From DAIDKA01 sp035943195 (GTDB taxonomy: Bacteria; Pseudomonadota; Gammaproteobacteria; Steroidobacterales; Steroidobacteraceae), in NCBI GenBank assembly GCA_035943195.1, contig DASZCK010000306.1:1-38430 (forward strand): a stretch of DNA of 38,430 nucleotides, in the 5' to 3' direction. The translations under genes and the position numbers were made by a program. The notes below the pieces were generated by a model. That model was not told the origin of the DNA. It saw only the letters and a program-made list of their open reading frames with translations, and searched no databases. Shown here in pieces: positions 1 to 7,854 of this stretch; the first letter of the stretch is position 1, and each line of letters starts with the position of its first letter.

Positions 1-344
1 ACCTCCGCTAGGTCGAGAGGCCAGCCACTGTGGGGTATCCAAGGGCGGCGTCGAAAATCGATCTCGCTAAGAGGCGCACACCGCCCGGACCAGTGATTGG
101 TGGTGCCGCCGAAGTACCGCAGCCGCCCCCCTTGCATCGACGTGGGAAATCCAACATCGGCGCCGGCATACAGCGACTGTGATTCCGCATACTCAAACTG
201 CAACCCGCCCCCTTCGACCAGGCAGACTCGCAGCCCGCTTCCGGCGAGTTCCCGCGCGATGGTTATACCGGCGGCACCCGCGCCAATCAGGCAGACATCT
301 GCTTGGACCGCAAGCCCGGGGGCGTGGTCCCGTAAATCCTCCAT
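1..344 (-). CDS. GMC-type FAD-dependent oxidoreductase, N-terminal part (runs off window)
   Basis: The reading frame is open from the ATG at 344 to the window edge, giving about 114 residues of the N-terminus. A dinucleotide-binding motif GAGAAG lies at residues 21-26, followed by an acidic residue (VEGGG, near 44) that would bind the FAD ribose. The downstream segment GGTTNHWSGRC is the flavin-contacting signature of glucose-methanol-choline oxidoreductases. The start overlaps the stop of the preceding gene as TGATG, so the two are probably translationally coupled. In such pairs the small subunit carries the Tat signal and the flavoprotein is exported with it; this protein shows no signal peptide of its own, which fits. 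The substrate is unknown. Its place beside glycosyltransferases suggests a sugar or polyol, but that is inference. Confidence 0.8.
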   Translation of the reverse strand, partial: MEDLRDHAPGLAVQADVCLIGAGAAGITIARELAGSGLRVCLVEGGGLQFEYAESQSLYAGADVGFPTSMQGGRLRYFGGTTNHWSGRCAPLSEIDFRRRPWIPHSGWPLDLAE

Positions 345-796
345 CACGCGGGGCCGGCCTCCTCGAGATGCAGGGCAGCACAGAGGCGTGCCTCGGTCCG
401 CGCCAGAAGCCAGCCGTCCACCACGGCAACGCGATGGCTGGACCAATCCCGGTCAATCGCACTTAGCAGTCGCGACAGAATGGTGCCCTCATCACCGGCG
501 ATCAGCAGTTGGGACAACACGGTGCGAGAGCTTTCCTCGGGGTGCGCCACAAGATAAATGGCGCCCAGCCGACGCAGTGCCGTCAGATCTGAAAAGAGGC
601 CAATCCCGCGGGAGCGAAGCCAGTCGCCGAGAGCCTCGGACTTCGGACGCAGGTCCGCAAGGCCAGCCGAGGCATACACCAGGACTCCAGAGCAGACCCC
701 CATCAGCGCCAAGAGCACATCCCGACGACCAACCGCTCCTTGCCCCTGGACAGGTTGGTTTCGCGCAGCGGTGGCATCGCCGGTCTTTCCGCTCAC
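344..796 (-). CDS. Tat-signal small subunit of a GMC-type dehydrogenase (gluconate 2-dehydrogenase subunit 3 / FAD-SLDH-like)
   Basis: This 150-residue protein starts at GTG 796, with a GAGG ribosome site about 7 nt upstream. Residues 23-47 form a twin-arginine signal (GRRDVLL followed by a hydrophobic stretch). The rest is a compact helical domain ending in VVDGWLLARTEARLC, which resembles the C-terminal part of small subunits of membrane sorbitol, fructose and gluconate dehydrogenases. Known members of that group escort the folded flavoprotein through the Tat system. The gene lies immediately before the GMC oxidoreductase and overlaps it by one base (TGATG). The role is inferred from signal, size and pairing; sequence similarity by eye is weak. 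Confidence 0.6.
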   Translation of the reverse strand: MSGKTGDATAARNQPVQGQGAVGRRDVLLALMGVCSGVLVYASAGLADLRPKSEALGDWLRSRGIGLFSDLTALRRLGAIYLVAHPEESSRTVLSQLLIAGDEGTILSRLLSAIDRDWSSHRVAVVDGWLLARTEARLCAALHLEEAGPA

Positions 797-824
797 GCTT
801 TACCTCGTCCTTTTCAAACAATTG

Positions 825-853
825 ATTCCATCACCGGTTACCAAATAAATCAA
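825..853 (-). promoter_or_regulatory. Putative sigma70 promoter of the dehydrogenase pair
   Basis: On the minus strand a -35-like TTGATT (853-848) is followed after 17 bases by a -10-like TGGAAT (830-825). Each hexamer matches the consensus at four of six positions. Transcription would start near 818, leaving a leader of about 22 nt before the GTG at 796. Position and spacing are good; the hexamers are only moderate. Confidence 0.3.
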
Positions 854-1000
854 TCCTTGCACTCGTCGCCGATTACCGACGAGCAGGTGCTTGTCGGTCG
901 CGTTCACCTTCACCATGGAGAGTGAAACAGAAAGGGCGGCGCCGGAGCCTTGCTGCGACTGCTGGGGGTCGTCGTGCGACTTCAGGTGAGACGCCGCGAG

Positions 1001-1909
1001 CTAACTGGCTTCACGCTGCAGGCGCCAGCTATCCAGCAGATCGAGAATCTTTGAATCCACCCGCGGATCGAACTTGCGCGCGAAGTGCTTCTCCGAGGAG
1101 CGCAGCATCTCCTGATCATCCATGGTCAGCGTCGCCGGATAGGGTGGCAGCGGCCTCCCCCACACCGCAATCCGTAGATTGTCACTGGCGATACGGCCTG
1201 CGAGCCTCGAGTTGGCAACGATGGTCTGAAAGAAGGACTCATCGGGGACGAAGCAACCCTTGAAGAAGGCGACGACTTCGGGACTCCCCTCGATGAACTC
1301 GGCGATGTAGCGAATGGATTCTGCGGACAAGGTCCACCATTGCGACCCCCCGTAGGGCGCAAGGCCGGCGGGCATCGTGCGCAGGCCCGGCAACCGGATC
1401 AGTCTCGATCGTAAGTGGATGTGCCGGCCGAGCACCCGTCGCGGCGCTGTCGAGTAGCCCCCGTCGTCGGTCCAGCGATTCGGCGCGGTCAGCAGGAAAG
1501 ATTCAATGAATTCCTTGCCCCTGTTGCGATCGAGGTCGCAGGCGATTTCCGTGTTCGACTTGATCGGATAGTCCGAGCCGGACAACAGCGTCGCATAGTC
1601 GTACGGTGACTGCAGTGTCACCAGGGTTCTGATCAGGTTGATGGTCGCCTGAACTATGCCAAAGGAACCCCACCAGCATCTTTCCCGTTTGACAAACTGG
1701 AGCAACGGTCGGGAACCGACGAGTTTCACCATTTCCTGATAGACGGCATCGTCCGTGCGCCGATCGCAGTGAATGAGCACGGGCGAATGCGCGGGCAGCG
1801 AGCCGACCAGACGCGCGAGTTGCCGCGGGTTCGCATGCGTCAGAATCAAATAGGCCACGGTCACCGGTGGGCACTCTCCGGCCGCCGATTCGGACTGTGC
1901 GTGTCGCAT
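1001..1909 (-). CDS. Branch/GT14-family glycosyltransferase (beta-1,6-N-acetylglucosaminyltransferase-like)
   Basis: This 302-residue protein has no signal peptide or membrane segment. The N-terminus VAYLILTHANPRQLARLV, the segment VLIHCDRRTD and especially LLSGSDYPIKS are typical of the core-2/I-branching enzyme family (GT14), a GT-A-like inverting fold that transfers GlcNAc or xylose. The later GGSQWWTLS and PDESFFQTIVANS also match this family, the latter holding the acidic catalytic region. Bacterial members sit in capsule and exopolysaccharide clusters and are thought to modify chains on the cytoplasmic side. The ATG at 1909 has an AGGGGAAG-like site about 9 nt upstream. It lies 45 nt after an FkbM methyltransferase and is probably in the same transcript. 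Donor and acceptor cannot be told from sequence. Confidence 0.85.
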   Translation of the reverse strand: MRHAQSESAAGECPPVTVAYLILTHANPRQLARLVGSLPAHSPVLIHCDRRTDDAVYQEMVKLVGSRPLLQFVKRERCWWGSFGIVQATINLIRTLVTLQSPYDYATLLSGSDYPIKSNTEIACDLDRNRGKEFIESFLLTAPNRWTDDGGYSTAPRRVLGRHIHLRSRLIRLPGLRTMPAGLAPYGGSQWWTLSAESIRYIAEFIEGSPEVVAFFKGCFVPDESFFQTIVANSRLAGRIASDNLRIAVWGRPLPPYPATLTMDDQEMLRSSEKHFARKFDPRVDSKILDLLDSWRLQREAS

Positions 1910-1954
1910 CGCTTCTGCTTCCCCTTGACCGTCGCTCAGACCATGAACAGCAAA

Positions 1955-3052
1955 TCAACCGAGCCGACCTGCTCGGGGCGGTTCGCGCCTGAATAGAACG
2001 TCCGCCTGATGTGCCGGCGCCTCGGTCACCCGCGACAGCGTCACGGTGCGCGCTCGGGCGAGATAGCCGGAGACGCTATAGCTGTTCGGGACGACGTATG
2101 CCGTGTAGCCCAGCGCTGTAAAGGAATTGAAAATCCATTCAGCATCGCGTTGGCCATGCTGTAAGTAGTCAGGGGTGAGCTCGATCAGCCATTCGGTGTC
2201 ATCTCCGAGCGCCGTCGGGCATCCCAGCAGGGGAGTGAGCACGCTGCGCTCCGCTCCCTCCACGTCGACCTTCACGATACGCGCGCGTCGGAAAACGTCC
2301 GGCCCGACCAGCTGGTCAACGGTGTCGCCACGCACGCTCGCCTCAGGTTTCATGCCTTCGGCCGTCGCCAGGGTGGCGACCGTCGTGTTGTGTCCGAGGT
2401 TTCTCTCGTCCGCCTGCCAGATCACCACCTCGCCCGCGGTAGCCGCAGCCGCGGCATTGATTGCCACGATGTTGTTGCGATGATTGAGACCGATGTTCTC
2501 AAGCAACGCGGCATGATTGCTGGTGCTGGCTTCGATGGAGTAGACGCGGCCGGAACTGCCGACCAGCCTGGAGGCCAGGAGCGAGTAATAGCCGATATTG
2601 GCCCCGACATCCACGAAGACATCGCCGGGTCGGAGTCGGCTGCGGATGTAGGTGGTAAGGAACGGCTCCCAGCGGCCGGTCAGATAGATCGCGCACGAGA
2701 GAAGATCGGTGATTTGCGTGCGCATGCGGAAGCCGTATTGGGTTCGCGTGACCGCCGAATGGGGTTGCCACGCCACATAGCGCTCAAACATGCGGTACGC
2801 GGCCGCCTTGAAGGCGTCCCATGGGGCATAGCGCACGTAGGTGCGCAGCATCACGCGTAGCGCGGCGGCGGCATAACGCTTCCAACCGCGGTAGGGCTCG
2901 GGTCTTTCCAATTCGCAACCCAACTGAACATTGCAAGGCGAGCCCGCATCAAAGCACATCGATACGACAAGTCCAGCCTCTGGAATGCCTATTTTCTTGT
3001 GGGAGGGACGCGGGTGGCGACGCCTGTACAGATAGCGCCAAAGGTGGTTCAT
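1955..3052 (-). CDS. FkbM-family SAM-dependent methyltransferase
   Basis: This 365-residue protein has a Rossmann methyltransferase domain in its middle and C-terminal half. Motif I is VFVDVGANIGYYSLLAS; motif II ends in an acidic residue that would bind the SAM ribose (VYSIEAS). The FkbM hallmark IVKVDVEGAE is followed by WLIELTPDY. Family members O-methylate sugars in polysaccharides, glycolipids and macrolides. About 120 residues precede the catalytic domain; they are basic and aromatic and could help membrane association. The gene begins 10 nt after the GT4 stop, so the three minus-strand genes here probably form one operon. The substrate is inferred to be a polysaccharide sugar from context only. 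Confidence 0.88.
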   Translation of the reverse strand: MNHLWRYLYRRRHPRPSHKKIGIPEAGLVVSMCFDAGSPCNVQLGCELERPEPYRGWKRYAAAALRVMLRTYVRYAPWDAFKAAAYRMFERYVAWQPHSAVTRTQYGFRMRTQITDLLSCAIYLTGRWEPFLTTYIRSRLRPGDVFVDVGANIGYYSLLASRLVGSSGRVYSIEASTSNHAALLENIGLNHRNNIVAINAAAAATAGEVVIWQADERNLGHNTTVATLATAEGMKPEASVRGDTVDQLVGPDVFRRARIVKVDVEGAERSVLTPLLGCPTALGDDTEWLIELTPDYLQHGQRDAEWIFNSFTALGYTAYVVPNSYSVSGYLARARTVTLSRVTEAPAHQADVLFRREPPRAGRLG

Positions 3053-3062
3053 ACCTTACTGC

Positions 3063-4349
3063 TCAGCTTTTGAGATAGTTGGCGTAGCCGCTTGCCAGCG
3101 AGAAACCGGGAAGATCGATCGACGGGGCAAGGCCCAGAAATCCCGAGATCAGCTGGTCAAACTTCAGCGGACACAGATAGGCGTCGGCCGCCGCCAGCGC
3201 ATTCACCGACAGCCGTGAATACAGTTCGGGCGACCTCACCAGTTCCTCAATCCGCTGGGCAAAGGCTGCGGCATCGCGCTCGGCGAATACCAGGGCGTTG
3301 TACCCATCGCGGATCTTCAGCGCGAACATCGGATGATCGGAGGTCAAAAGCGGAGTCCGCGCACAAAGCGCCTCGTACAACGTCATGGGCAAACCTTCGG
3401 GGTATGACCAGTGACTGGGCACGACCACCGCGTCATGGCCACGCATGGCCTTGACCACCCCAGAATGGCTCTGCGGGCCGGGAAAGTTCACGAACTCGCG
3501 CAGGCCCCGGCGCAAGGCCATGTCCTTGAATACCTCGACATCGCCGCGCCCAATTATCGTCAGCGTGACCTTCACACCCCGATTGCGAAGCAGGCCCACG
3601 GCAGCGATGGCCTCACCCACCCCCTTGGACTCGATGACGGCGCCCACGTACAGCAGGCGAAAATCCGCAGACGCCGGCGGCGCCGATTTTGCCGGGAAGT
3701 CGCGCGGCGAGATGAGCGCCGGCCAGTCATAGGGAATGACCTTCTGCGCCGGTATTCCGATGCGCCTGAGGTCCAGGGAGGCGGCGAGATTGTGATTCGC
3801 CACGAACTCGATCGCTCGGCAGCCAAACAGCAGACCGAGCAGCCGGTATTCGATGAAGGCCTTGAGACCCTTGGCTCTGAAGCTGTCCGCCAGCATCGGC
3901 AGCACCTGACAGCCATTGCGCACGCCCCAGGCAATCAAGGGTATGCAAGGAGTCCTCGCAAGCAGGTGGCTTGGCCGGGTGGCCCGCACCTGCTCGAGCA
4001 GCTCAGCGTAACGCGGCTCCCCAGCCTTCGAATACAGCTCAATCCCGACAGTCCGCACGCCATTCGGCAACTCCGCCGGCGCGGCCGCCGCCGCCACGCA
4101 AATCACAGTGACCGACTCGACATCGGGCCGGGCGGCCAGCGAACCGACGAAGTCGACCGAGTACTTCTGCGCGTAGTAGTTCTCGGTCCCGCCGCGCTGC
4201 AGGCGCCAATAGTCCTCCGCGTAGTCCCCGAATTGGACGAAGGTCACGCGTCGGCGGGCGCCGACGGCGGCAGTTCTTGGCTTCCTTCTCGATAGCAACA
4301 CGGCGGCGGCATCGACGGTGAGCTGACGGATTGCTCCAATTGGGTTCAC
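3063..4349 (-). CDS. GT4-family glycosyltransferase (GT-B fold)
   Basis: I choose the GTG at 4349 because GGAG lies 6 nt upstream; a TTG at 4367 in the same frame has no such site. The 428-residue product has two Rossmann-like halves. The second carries FRLLYVGAVIESKGVGEAI, the nucleotide-sugar-binding start of GT4 enzymes, VTLTIIGRGD, and the E-x7-E region YPEGLPMTLYEAL, whose glutamates contact the donor. The N-terminal half has RRVTFVQFGDY and a glycine-rich acceptor loop (QRGGTENYY). GT4 enzymes are retaining transferases acting at the inner face of the membrane in polysaccharide assembly. It is the first gene of the minus-strand run and lies 69 nt from a divergent plus-strand gene. Confidence 0.88.
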   Translation of the reverse strand: MNPIGAIRQLTVDAAAVLLSRRKPRTAAVGARRRVTFVQFGDYAEDYWRLQRGGTENYYAQKYSVDFVGSLAARPDVESVTVICVAAAAAPAELPNGVRTVGIELYSKAGEPRYAELLEQVRATRPSHLLARTPCIPLIAWGVRNGCQVLPMLADSFRAKGLKAFIEYRLLGLLFGCRAIEFVANHNLAASLDLRRIGIPAQKVIPYDWPALISPRDFPAKSAPPASADFRLLYVGAVIESKGVGEAIAAVGLLRNRGVKVTLTIIGRGDVEVFKDMALRRGLREFVNFPGPQSHSGVVKAMRGHDAVVVPSHWSYPEGLPMTLYEALCARTPLLTSDHPMFALKIRDGYNALVFAERDAAAFAQRIEELVRSPELYSRLSVNALAAADAYLCPLKFDQLISGFLGLAPSIDLPGFSLASGYANYLKS

Positions 4350-4418
4350 GAGGTACTCCGGCTGCAACCGAAGGCATGCCGCCGCGGTTGCGGCCGATCG
4401 CCAAAGACCGGAAAATGA

Positions 4419-5276
4419 ATGCCAATGAAAAACAATGTCCGGTCAACTCATGTCTTGTTGAGAACCAAGGAGATCACTCCGGCCGTCTTGGCCCTCGCCG
4501 ATCATCTCGAAACGATCAGCGGCCACGCCGTCGCGCTCATCGTCGACGCGTCGCGCGGGGATGTGAAGTCAGAACAGCGCACCGTCATAAACCTCTCCAT
4601 TGCGGCCTGTCGTGAATTGGGTCTGCATTGTCCAGCCGATTTCGCCTGGAAGTGCGGAGACTATGGCTACTACCTCGCTCGGCGGCGCTTCCCCGACACC
4701 GAGCTCTTCTGGATGCTGGAGACGGATGTGGGTTTTTGCGGCGAGGATCCGCCGTATTTCTTTCGTTTTTTTGCCGAGCACCGTGACGTGGATTTTCTCG
4801 CCGGCAAATTGCAGCCGGCAGGACGATCCTGGTTCTGGCGCAATACAGCCAGCGGCCGGGGCATAGTGCCGTTTCAATGTCTTTTCCCCGTGACCAGACT
4901 TTCAAGGCGCGCGATCGATGCCGCTTTTGCACATCGCCTGAAACACGGCAGGCGCCTGAACCGCCGTATTCTGTGGCCAAATGATGAAGCGTTCATGGCC
5001 ACCACGCTCATGAACGGGGATTTCGTGACCGGCGATTTCAACGATTTCGGACCTTCCTTCTATTCCGATGAGACCTACTACTACGGGGCCCCGATGAACG
5101 CCGATAGCCTGAAGCCTGGCCCGGCCGTCGTTCAAATCTTTCATCCGATCCTACCGGCCAGCCAATATGCGGCGAAAATTCTCACCCTGCAGCAGCGCTC
5201 GCTGGCTTCTGATTCCTGGACGACGGAACGCTTGCGCTGGACGGCACATAAACTGAACGCGATATCGCGCTGGTAG
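4419..5276 (+). CDS. Unknown-family protein of the polysaccharide locus, possibly a GT-A-like transferase
   Basis: This 285-residue soluble protein is the only plus-strand gene in the polysaccharide block. I do not recognise a named family. The best clue is FWMLETDVGFCGEDPPYFF at about residues 100-120: an acidic ETD after a hydrophobic strand resembles the metal-binding DxD of GT-A glycosyltransferases. Later segments include RRILWPNDEAFMATTLM and YYYGAPMN, reminiscent of a catalytic acidic loop. ATG 4419 and ATG 4425 are both possible; neither has a strong ribosome site. Its stop is directly adjacent to the stop of the converging FkbM gene (no intervening base). Its base composition looks slightly richer in A/T than its neighbours, compatible with separate acquisition. 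Confidence 0.55.
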   Translation: MPMKNNVRSTHVLLRTKEITPAVLALADHLETISGHAVALIVDASRGDVKSEQRTVINLSIAACRELGLHCPADFAWKCGDYGYYLARRRFPDTELFWMLETDVGFCGEDPPYFFRFFAEHRDVDFLAGKLQPAGRSWFWRNTASGRGIVPFQCLFPVTRLSRRAIDAAFAHRLKHGRRLNRRILWPNDEAFMATTLMNGDFVTGDFNDFGPSFYSDETYYYGAPMNADSLKPGPAVVQIFHPILPASQYAAKILTLQQRSLASDSWTTERLRWTAHKLNAISRW

Positions 5277-6047
5277 TCACGAACACCTGCTCAGATAGTG
5301 GCCCCGGGACAGATACACGTTCTCGCCTTGCTGCCATTCGCTGTCGAAGCCGTTTGAGCCACAGTAAAAACTGCGGTTGCATCCTGCCTTCATGTGCTCA
5401 TGAAGTTCGATGATCAGGGAATTGACCTTGCCGATCCAAGGCGAGCTGTCACTGAACACCTCGCGCTCGGCTCCTTCGATGTCAATCTTGAAGATGTCTA
5501 TCTTGTTGAGATCAAAGAGCTTCATGACCCTGTCCACCGTCATCGCCGTCACGGCATGACAGGCGTTGCCCGGGAGCGCCTCAGGAGTCGCCTTTTCCTC
5601 GGTCATGAAACCCCACTTGCCGAGCCCCGGATCGATCAGCTCGATTTCCTCGTTCTTGTGCCACAGGGCCGCCTGTACCGGAACGATTTGGGGATACGGC
5701 GCCACATTCCTCGTCAGAAGAGTGAAATTGCTGCGCTCCGGCTCTATCGCAATGATCTTGGCACGTGGGAACTTGTTGGCGAAGTAGATGGATGCGAGCC
5801 CGATGTTGGCACCCGCATCGACGATCACTTCCGGCTGTCCGTCGGTCAGGAATTCATATTCCCGGTTGACGAACACTTGCAGATAAGTCGGCACATCCGT
5901 GGACAGAATGCGCAGCGAGAAAGGATGTCGACAGTCCCGTCGTTTCAATTCGAACAGGCCTGAAGACCTGGTGGCCTTGTTCGCTATCGCGTACAAAAGG
6001 CCGCCAAACCCGACGGTATTCAGGTACAGGTTTACGCTTTGAATCAT
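5277..6047 (-). CDS. FkbM-family SAM-dependent methyltransferase, second copy
   Basis: This 256-residue protein has the complete FkbM domain: motif I VIVDAGANIGLASIYFAN, the acidic ribose-binding residue in IIAIEPE, and the signature IFKIDIEGAEREVF followed by LIIELHEH. It differs clearly from the FkbM at 1955-3052 (shorter N-terminus, different loops), so the pair is not a recent duplication. It probably O-methylates another position or sugar in the same polysaccharide. There is no ribosome site before the ATG at 6047. A box related to TGTAGG-N6-CCTACA lies upstream at 6139-6156 and may control it. Confidence 0.88.
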   Translation of the reverse strand: MIQSVNLYLNTVGFGGLLYAIANKATRSSGLFELKRRDCRHPFSLRILSTDVPTYLQVFVNREYEFLTDGQPEVIVDAGANIGLASIYFANKFPRAKIIAIEPERSNFTLLTRNVAPYPQIVPVQAALWHKNEEIELIDPGLGKWGFMTEEKATPEALPGNACHAVTAMTVDRVMKLFDLNKIDIFKIDIEGAEREVFSDSSPWIGKVNSLIIELHEHMKAGCNRSFYCGSNGFDSEWQQGENVYLSRGHYLSRCS

Positions 6048-6088
6048 GTTGGATTCGCGAATCGCCGATCTTCGGTAGTGAGCGGCTC

Positions 6089-6156
6089 ACGATAGGGCGT
6101 GCCCTCCTCATTGCCAGTGCTGCGACCGGATGTTCAGCTGTAGGCGAATTCCTGCA
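6089..6156 (-). promoter_or_regulatory. TGTAGG-box (one mismatch) and -10-like element before the second FkbM gene
   Basis: TGTAGG-CGAATT-CCTGCA at 6139-6156 differs from a perfect 6-N6-6 palindrome by one base. Reading toward the FkbM gene, 44 nt separate it from a -10-like TATCGT (6094-6089), which would place transcription start near 6082 and the box centre near -65. It is one of six related boxes in the window, all between genes. It also lies just beyond the stop of the DUF4252 gene at 6162. Confidence 0.35.
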
Positions 6157-6161
6157 CCGCG

Positions 6162-6824
6162 CTAGATCCCGGGCCCGGTGTAGGGGCGAGCAGGCGGCGC
6201 AGGCGCAGCGGGGGCCGCGGGCGCAGCCGCCGGGGCAGCGGGCACCGGGACAGCGGGGACGGCCGGGACTGCGGGCGGTCCGCCGCTGCCGATCAAGCCG
6301 GGCATGCTCGGCACGCCCATATGGCCCTGCAGCTGCCGCAGCTGATCCAGATTGATCTTGCCGGCAATGTTCACGATGGTCAGCTCCTTGGGCTCCTCGC
6401 TGACGATCAGGAGGCCGCCGTCGGTTGAATTTTCCCGCATGTGGATCTCCACACGTTCACCCTTCTCGCGAACCGAGATGATCTTCTTCCAGCCCGGAGC
6501 ATCGACCTGGGCCAATACGCCGGCGACTTCCTGTTCGGAATACATGTCGGGTTTGTCGAAGGTGAAGCTGCGCACGGTGATGGCCTTGAGACCATCCACC
6601 ACGTCCGACAGATCCCCACCCGCGGCATTCTGCCGCCCGCCCGCCCCCATCATGTGGCTGGCCGACTTGAGCATGTCACCATCCAGCGTGATATCGACCG
6701 CCTCGGTGGCTTTCTTGGCCAGATCCCCGAAGTCCGGTATCGCGAGTTTCCCGGCCTGCGCCACCGCCAGAACCGGCAGCAGGCCGGCCATGATCCAGCC
6801 GCAGCGTACTGCTGAAATACTCAT
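6162..6824 (-). CDS. DUF4252 secreted protein with Pro/Ala-rich tail
   Basis: The 220-residue product has a signal peptide (residues 1-23, ending VAQA). A DUF4252-type domain follows from about 24 to 165, with AITVRSFTFDKPDMYSEQEV, the central VEIHMRENSTDGGLLIVSEEPKELTIVNIAG and a leucine-rich end. The last 45 residues are low complexity, almost only Pro, Ala and Val (PAVPAVPAVPVPAAP), and may span the periplasm or cell-wall layer. The gene overlaps the anti-sigma gene by ATGA. DUF4252 proteins commonly accompany ECF sigma/anti-sigma pairs; their biochemical role is unknown. Here it is likely a regulon member or part of signal sensing. Confidence 0.8.
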   Translation of the reverse strand: MSISAVRCGWIMAGLLPVLAVAQAGKLAIPDFGDLAKKATEAVDITLDGDMLKSASHMMGAGGRQNAAGGDLSDVVDGLKAITVRSFTFDKPDMYSEQEVAGVLAQVDAPGWKKIISVREKGERVEIHMRENSTDGGLLIVSEEPKELTIVNIAGKINLDQLRQLQGHMGVPSMPGLIGSGGPPAVPAVPAVPVPAAPAAAPAAPAAPAPPARPYTGPGI

Positions 6825-7213
6825 AGAGTCTTCTCCTGTGATTGGTACTGTTCGATGCGCTGCTGCGCCTGGCCCAGTCGCTCGCTGGTGATCTCAAGCG
6901 CGAGCAGCAGTTGTGTGTGAATGCGGGTCTGCTCGATCCGCGCCTGTTCCGCACGCTGCGCCGCCCGCACGTCCAGCAGCTGCCAGCCCACCGCCAACGC
7001 CACCAGCACGGAAGCAGCCAGCCCCAGCGATGCTGAATGCAGTCGCCGGTGACGAATGCTGGGGGCGGTGAGCGCGCTGACGGCGTGCGTCGGCGCCGTG
7101 GCAAGCCGCGCCATGAGCGCCGTGGTGAAATCCGCACCCGGGTCGATGCTGCGCAGGCTTGCCTGCAGCGCACGCTCGAGTCGGTCGGGGGTCTTTGCGT
7201 CGCCGGGGTTCAT
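6821..7213 (-). CDS. Single-pass membrane anti-sigma factor-like protein
   Basis: The 130-residue protein has a cytoplasmic N-terminus of about 60 residues, one membrane helix (about 62-80, LGLAASVLVALAVGWQLL), and a charged helical C-terminus rich in Gln and Arg that is probably a periplasmic coiled coil. No zinc-binding HxxxCxxC motif is present, so it is not a classical ZAS anti-sigma. The call rests on topology and on gene order: it overlaps both the ECF sigma gene before it and the DUF4252 gene after it by four bases (ATGA). It should hold the sigma factor at the membrane until a signal releases it. Confidence 0.65.
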   Translation of the reverse strand: MNPGDAKTPDRLERALQASLRSIDPGADFTTALMARLATAPTHAVSALTAPSIRHRRLHSASLGLAASVLVALAVGWQLLDVRAAQRAEQARIEQTRIHTQLLLALEITSERLGQAQQRIEQYQSQEKTL

Positions 7214-7800
7214 TGCGACATCTCCAATCCCTGCGCGCGCAGCCAGTCCAGCGAGCGACGCAGGTGACTTTTGACAGTGTTGAGGGGCAGATCCAGGGTG
7301 GCTGCGATGTCCTGGGGATCCAGATCCTCCTGGTAGCGCAACACCAGGACGGCGCGCGGGATTTCCGGCAGACGCAGCAGCAGGGCGCGCAGCGTCCGGT
7401 GCAATAGCGGATCGCCACTGGCGTCCTCCACCGGCACCTCAAGCAGCAGCAAGTCCACGGCCTGAGCCTCCGGGCGGCGGGCCCGGCCGCGCAGCAGATC
7501 AATGGAACGGTGGGTCACGGTCCGGCACACCCAGTTGCGCACGTGCACGGCCGATTCCAGGCTGCGCAGCTGCCGATGCAGTCCCAGAAAAGTGTCCTGC
7601 GCCAGCTCCTCGGCATCCTCGCGCCGCCCGGTCAGTCGCAGGGCCAGACTGAAGACGCGGGCCTGGTGTTGGCGGACGAGTCTGATGAAGGCACTCGAAT
7701 CTCCGGCCCGCGCCGCCGTAAAATCGCCATCGGCCTGCCGATCATCGGGCGCATCGGCCTGCAGGGCGGAGAACTCCAGCGGTAACGATGTAAGGCTCAC
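7210..7800 (-). CDS. ECF-type RNA polymerase sigma factor
   Basis: The 196-residue product has region 2 at about 38-105 (FIRLVRQHQARVFSLALRL, then REDAEELAQDTF, the -10-recognising and core-binding part) and region 4 at about 137-190 (LLRLPEIPRAVLVLRYQEDL, then the helix-turn-helix DIAATLDLPLNTVKSHLRR). Regions 1 and 3 are missing, as expected for group 4 sigma factors. The start is GTG 7800, with only a weak AGGG close upstream; no better in-frame start exists. It is the first gene of a three-gene operon with an anti-sigma factor and a DUF4252 protein, all coupled by ATGA overlaps. The signal is unknown. Confidence 0.92.
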   Translation of the reverse strand: MSLTSLPLEFSALQADAPDDRQADGDFTAARAGDSSAFIRLVRQHQARVFSLALRLTGRREDAEELAQDTFLGLHRQLRSLESAVHVRNWVCRTVTHRSIDLLRGRARRPEAQAVDLLLLEVPVEDASGDPLLHRTLRALLLRLPEIPRAVLVLRYQEDLDPQDIAATLDLPLNTVKSHLRRSLDWLRAQGLEMSQ

Positions 7801-7854
7801 ATCCCTATATACGCCGGGGACGCAACGATCGGGTGCAGCACTGTGGCAGGTACG

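Noticed and set aside
97..1263. Plus-strand open frames in the first 1.3 kb
   Set aside because: Pro/Arg/Ser-rich products opposite the GMC, small-subunit and GT14 genes; no domain features.
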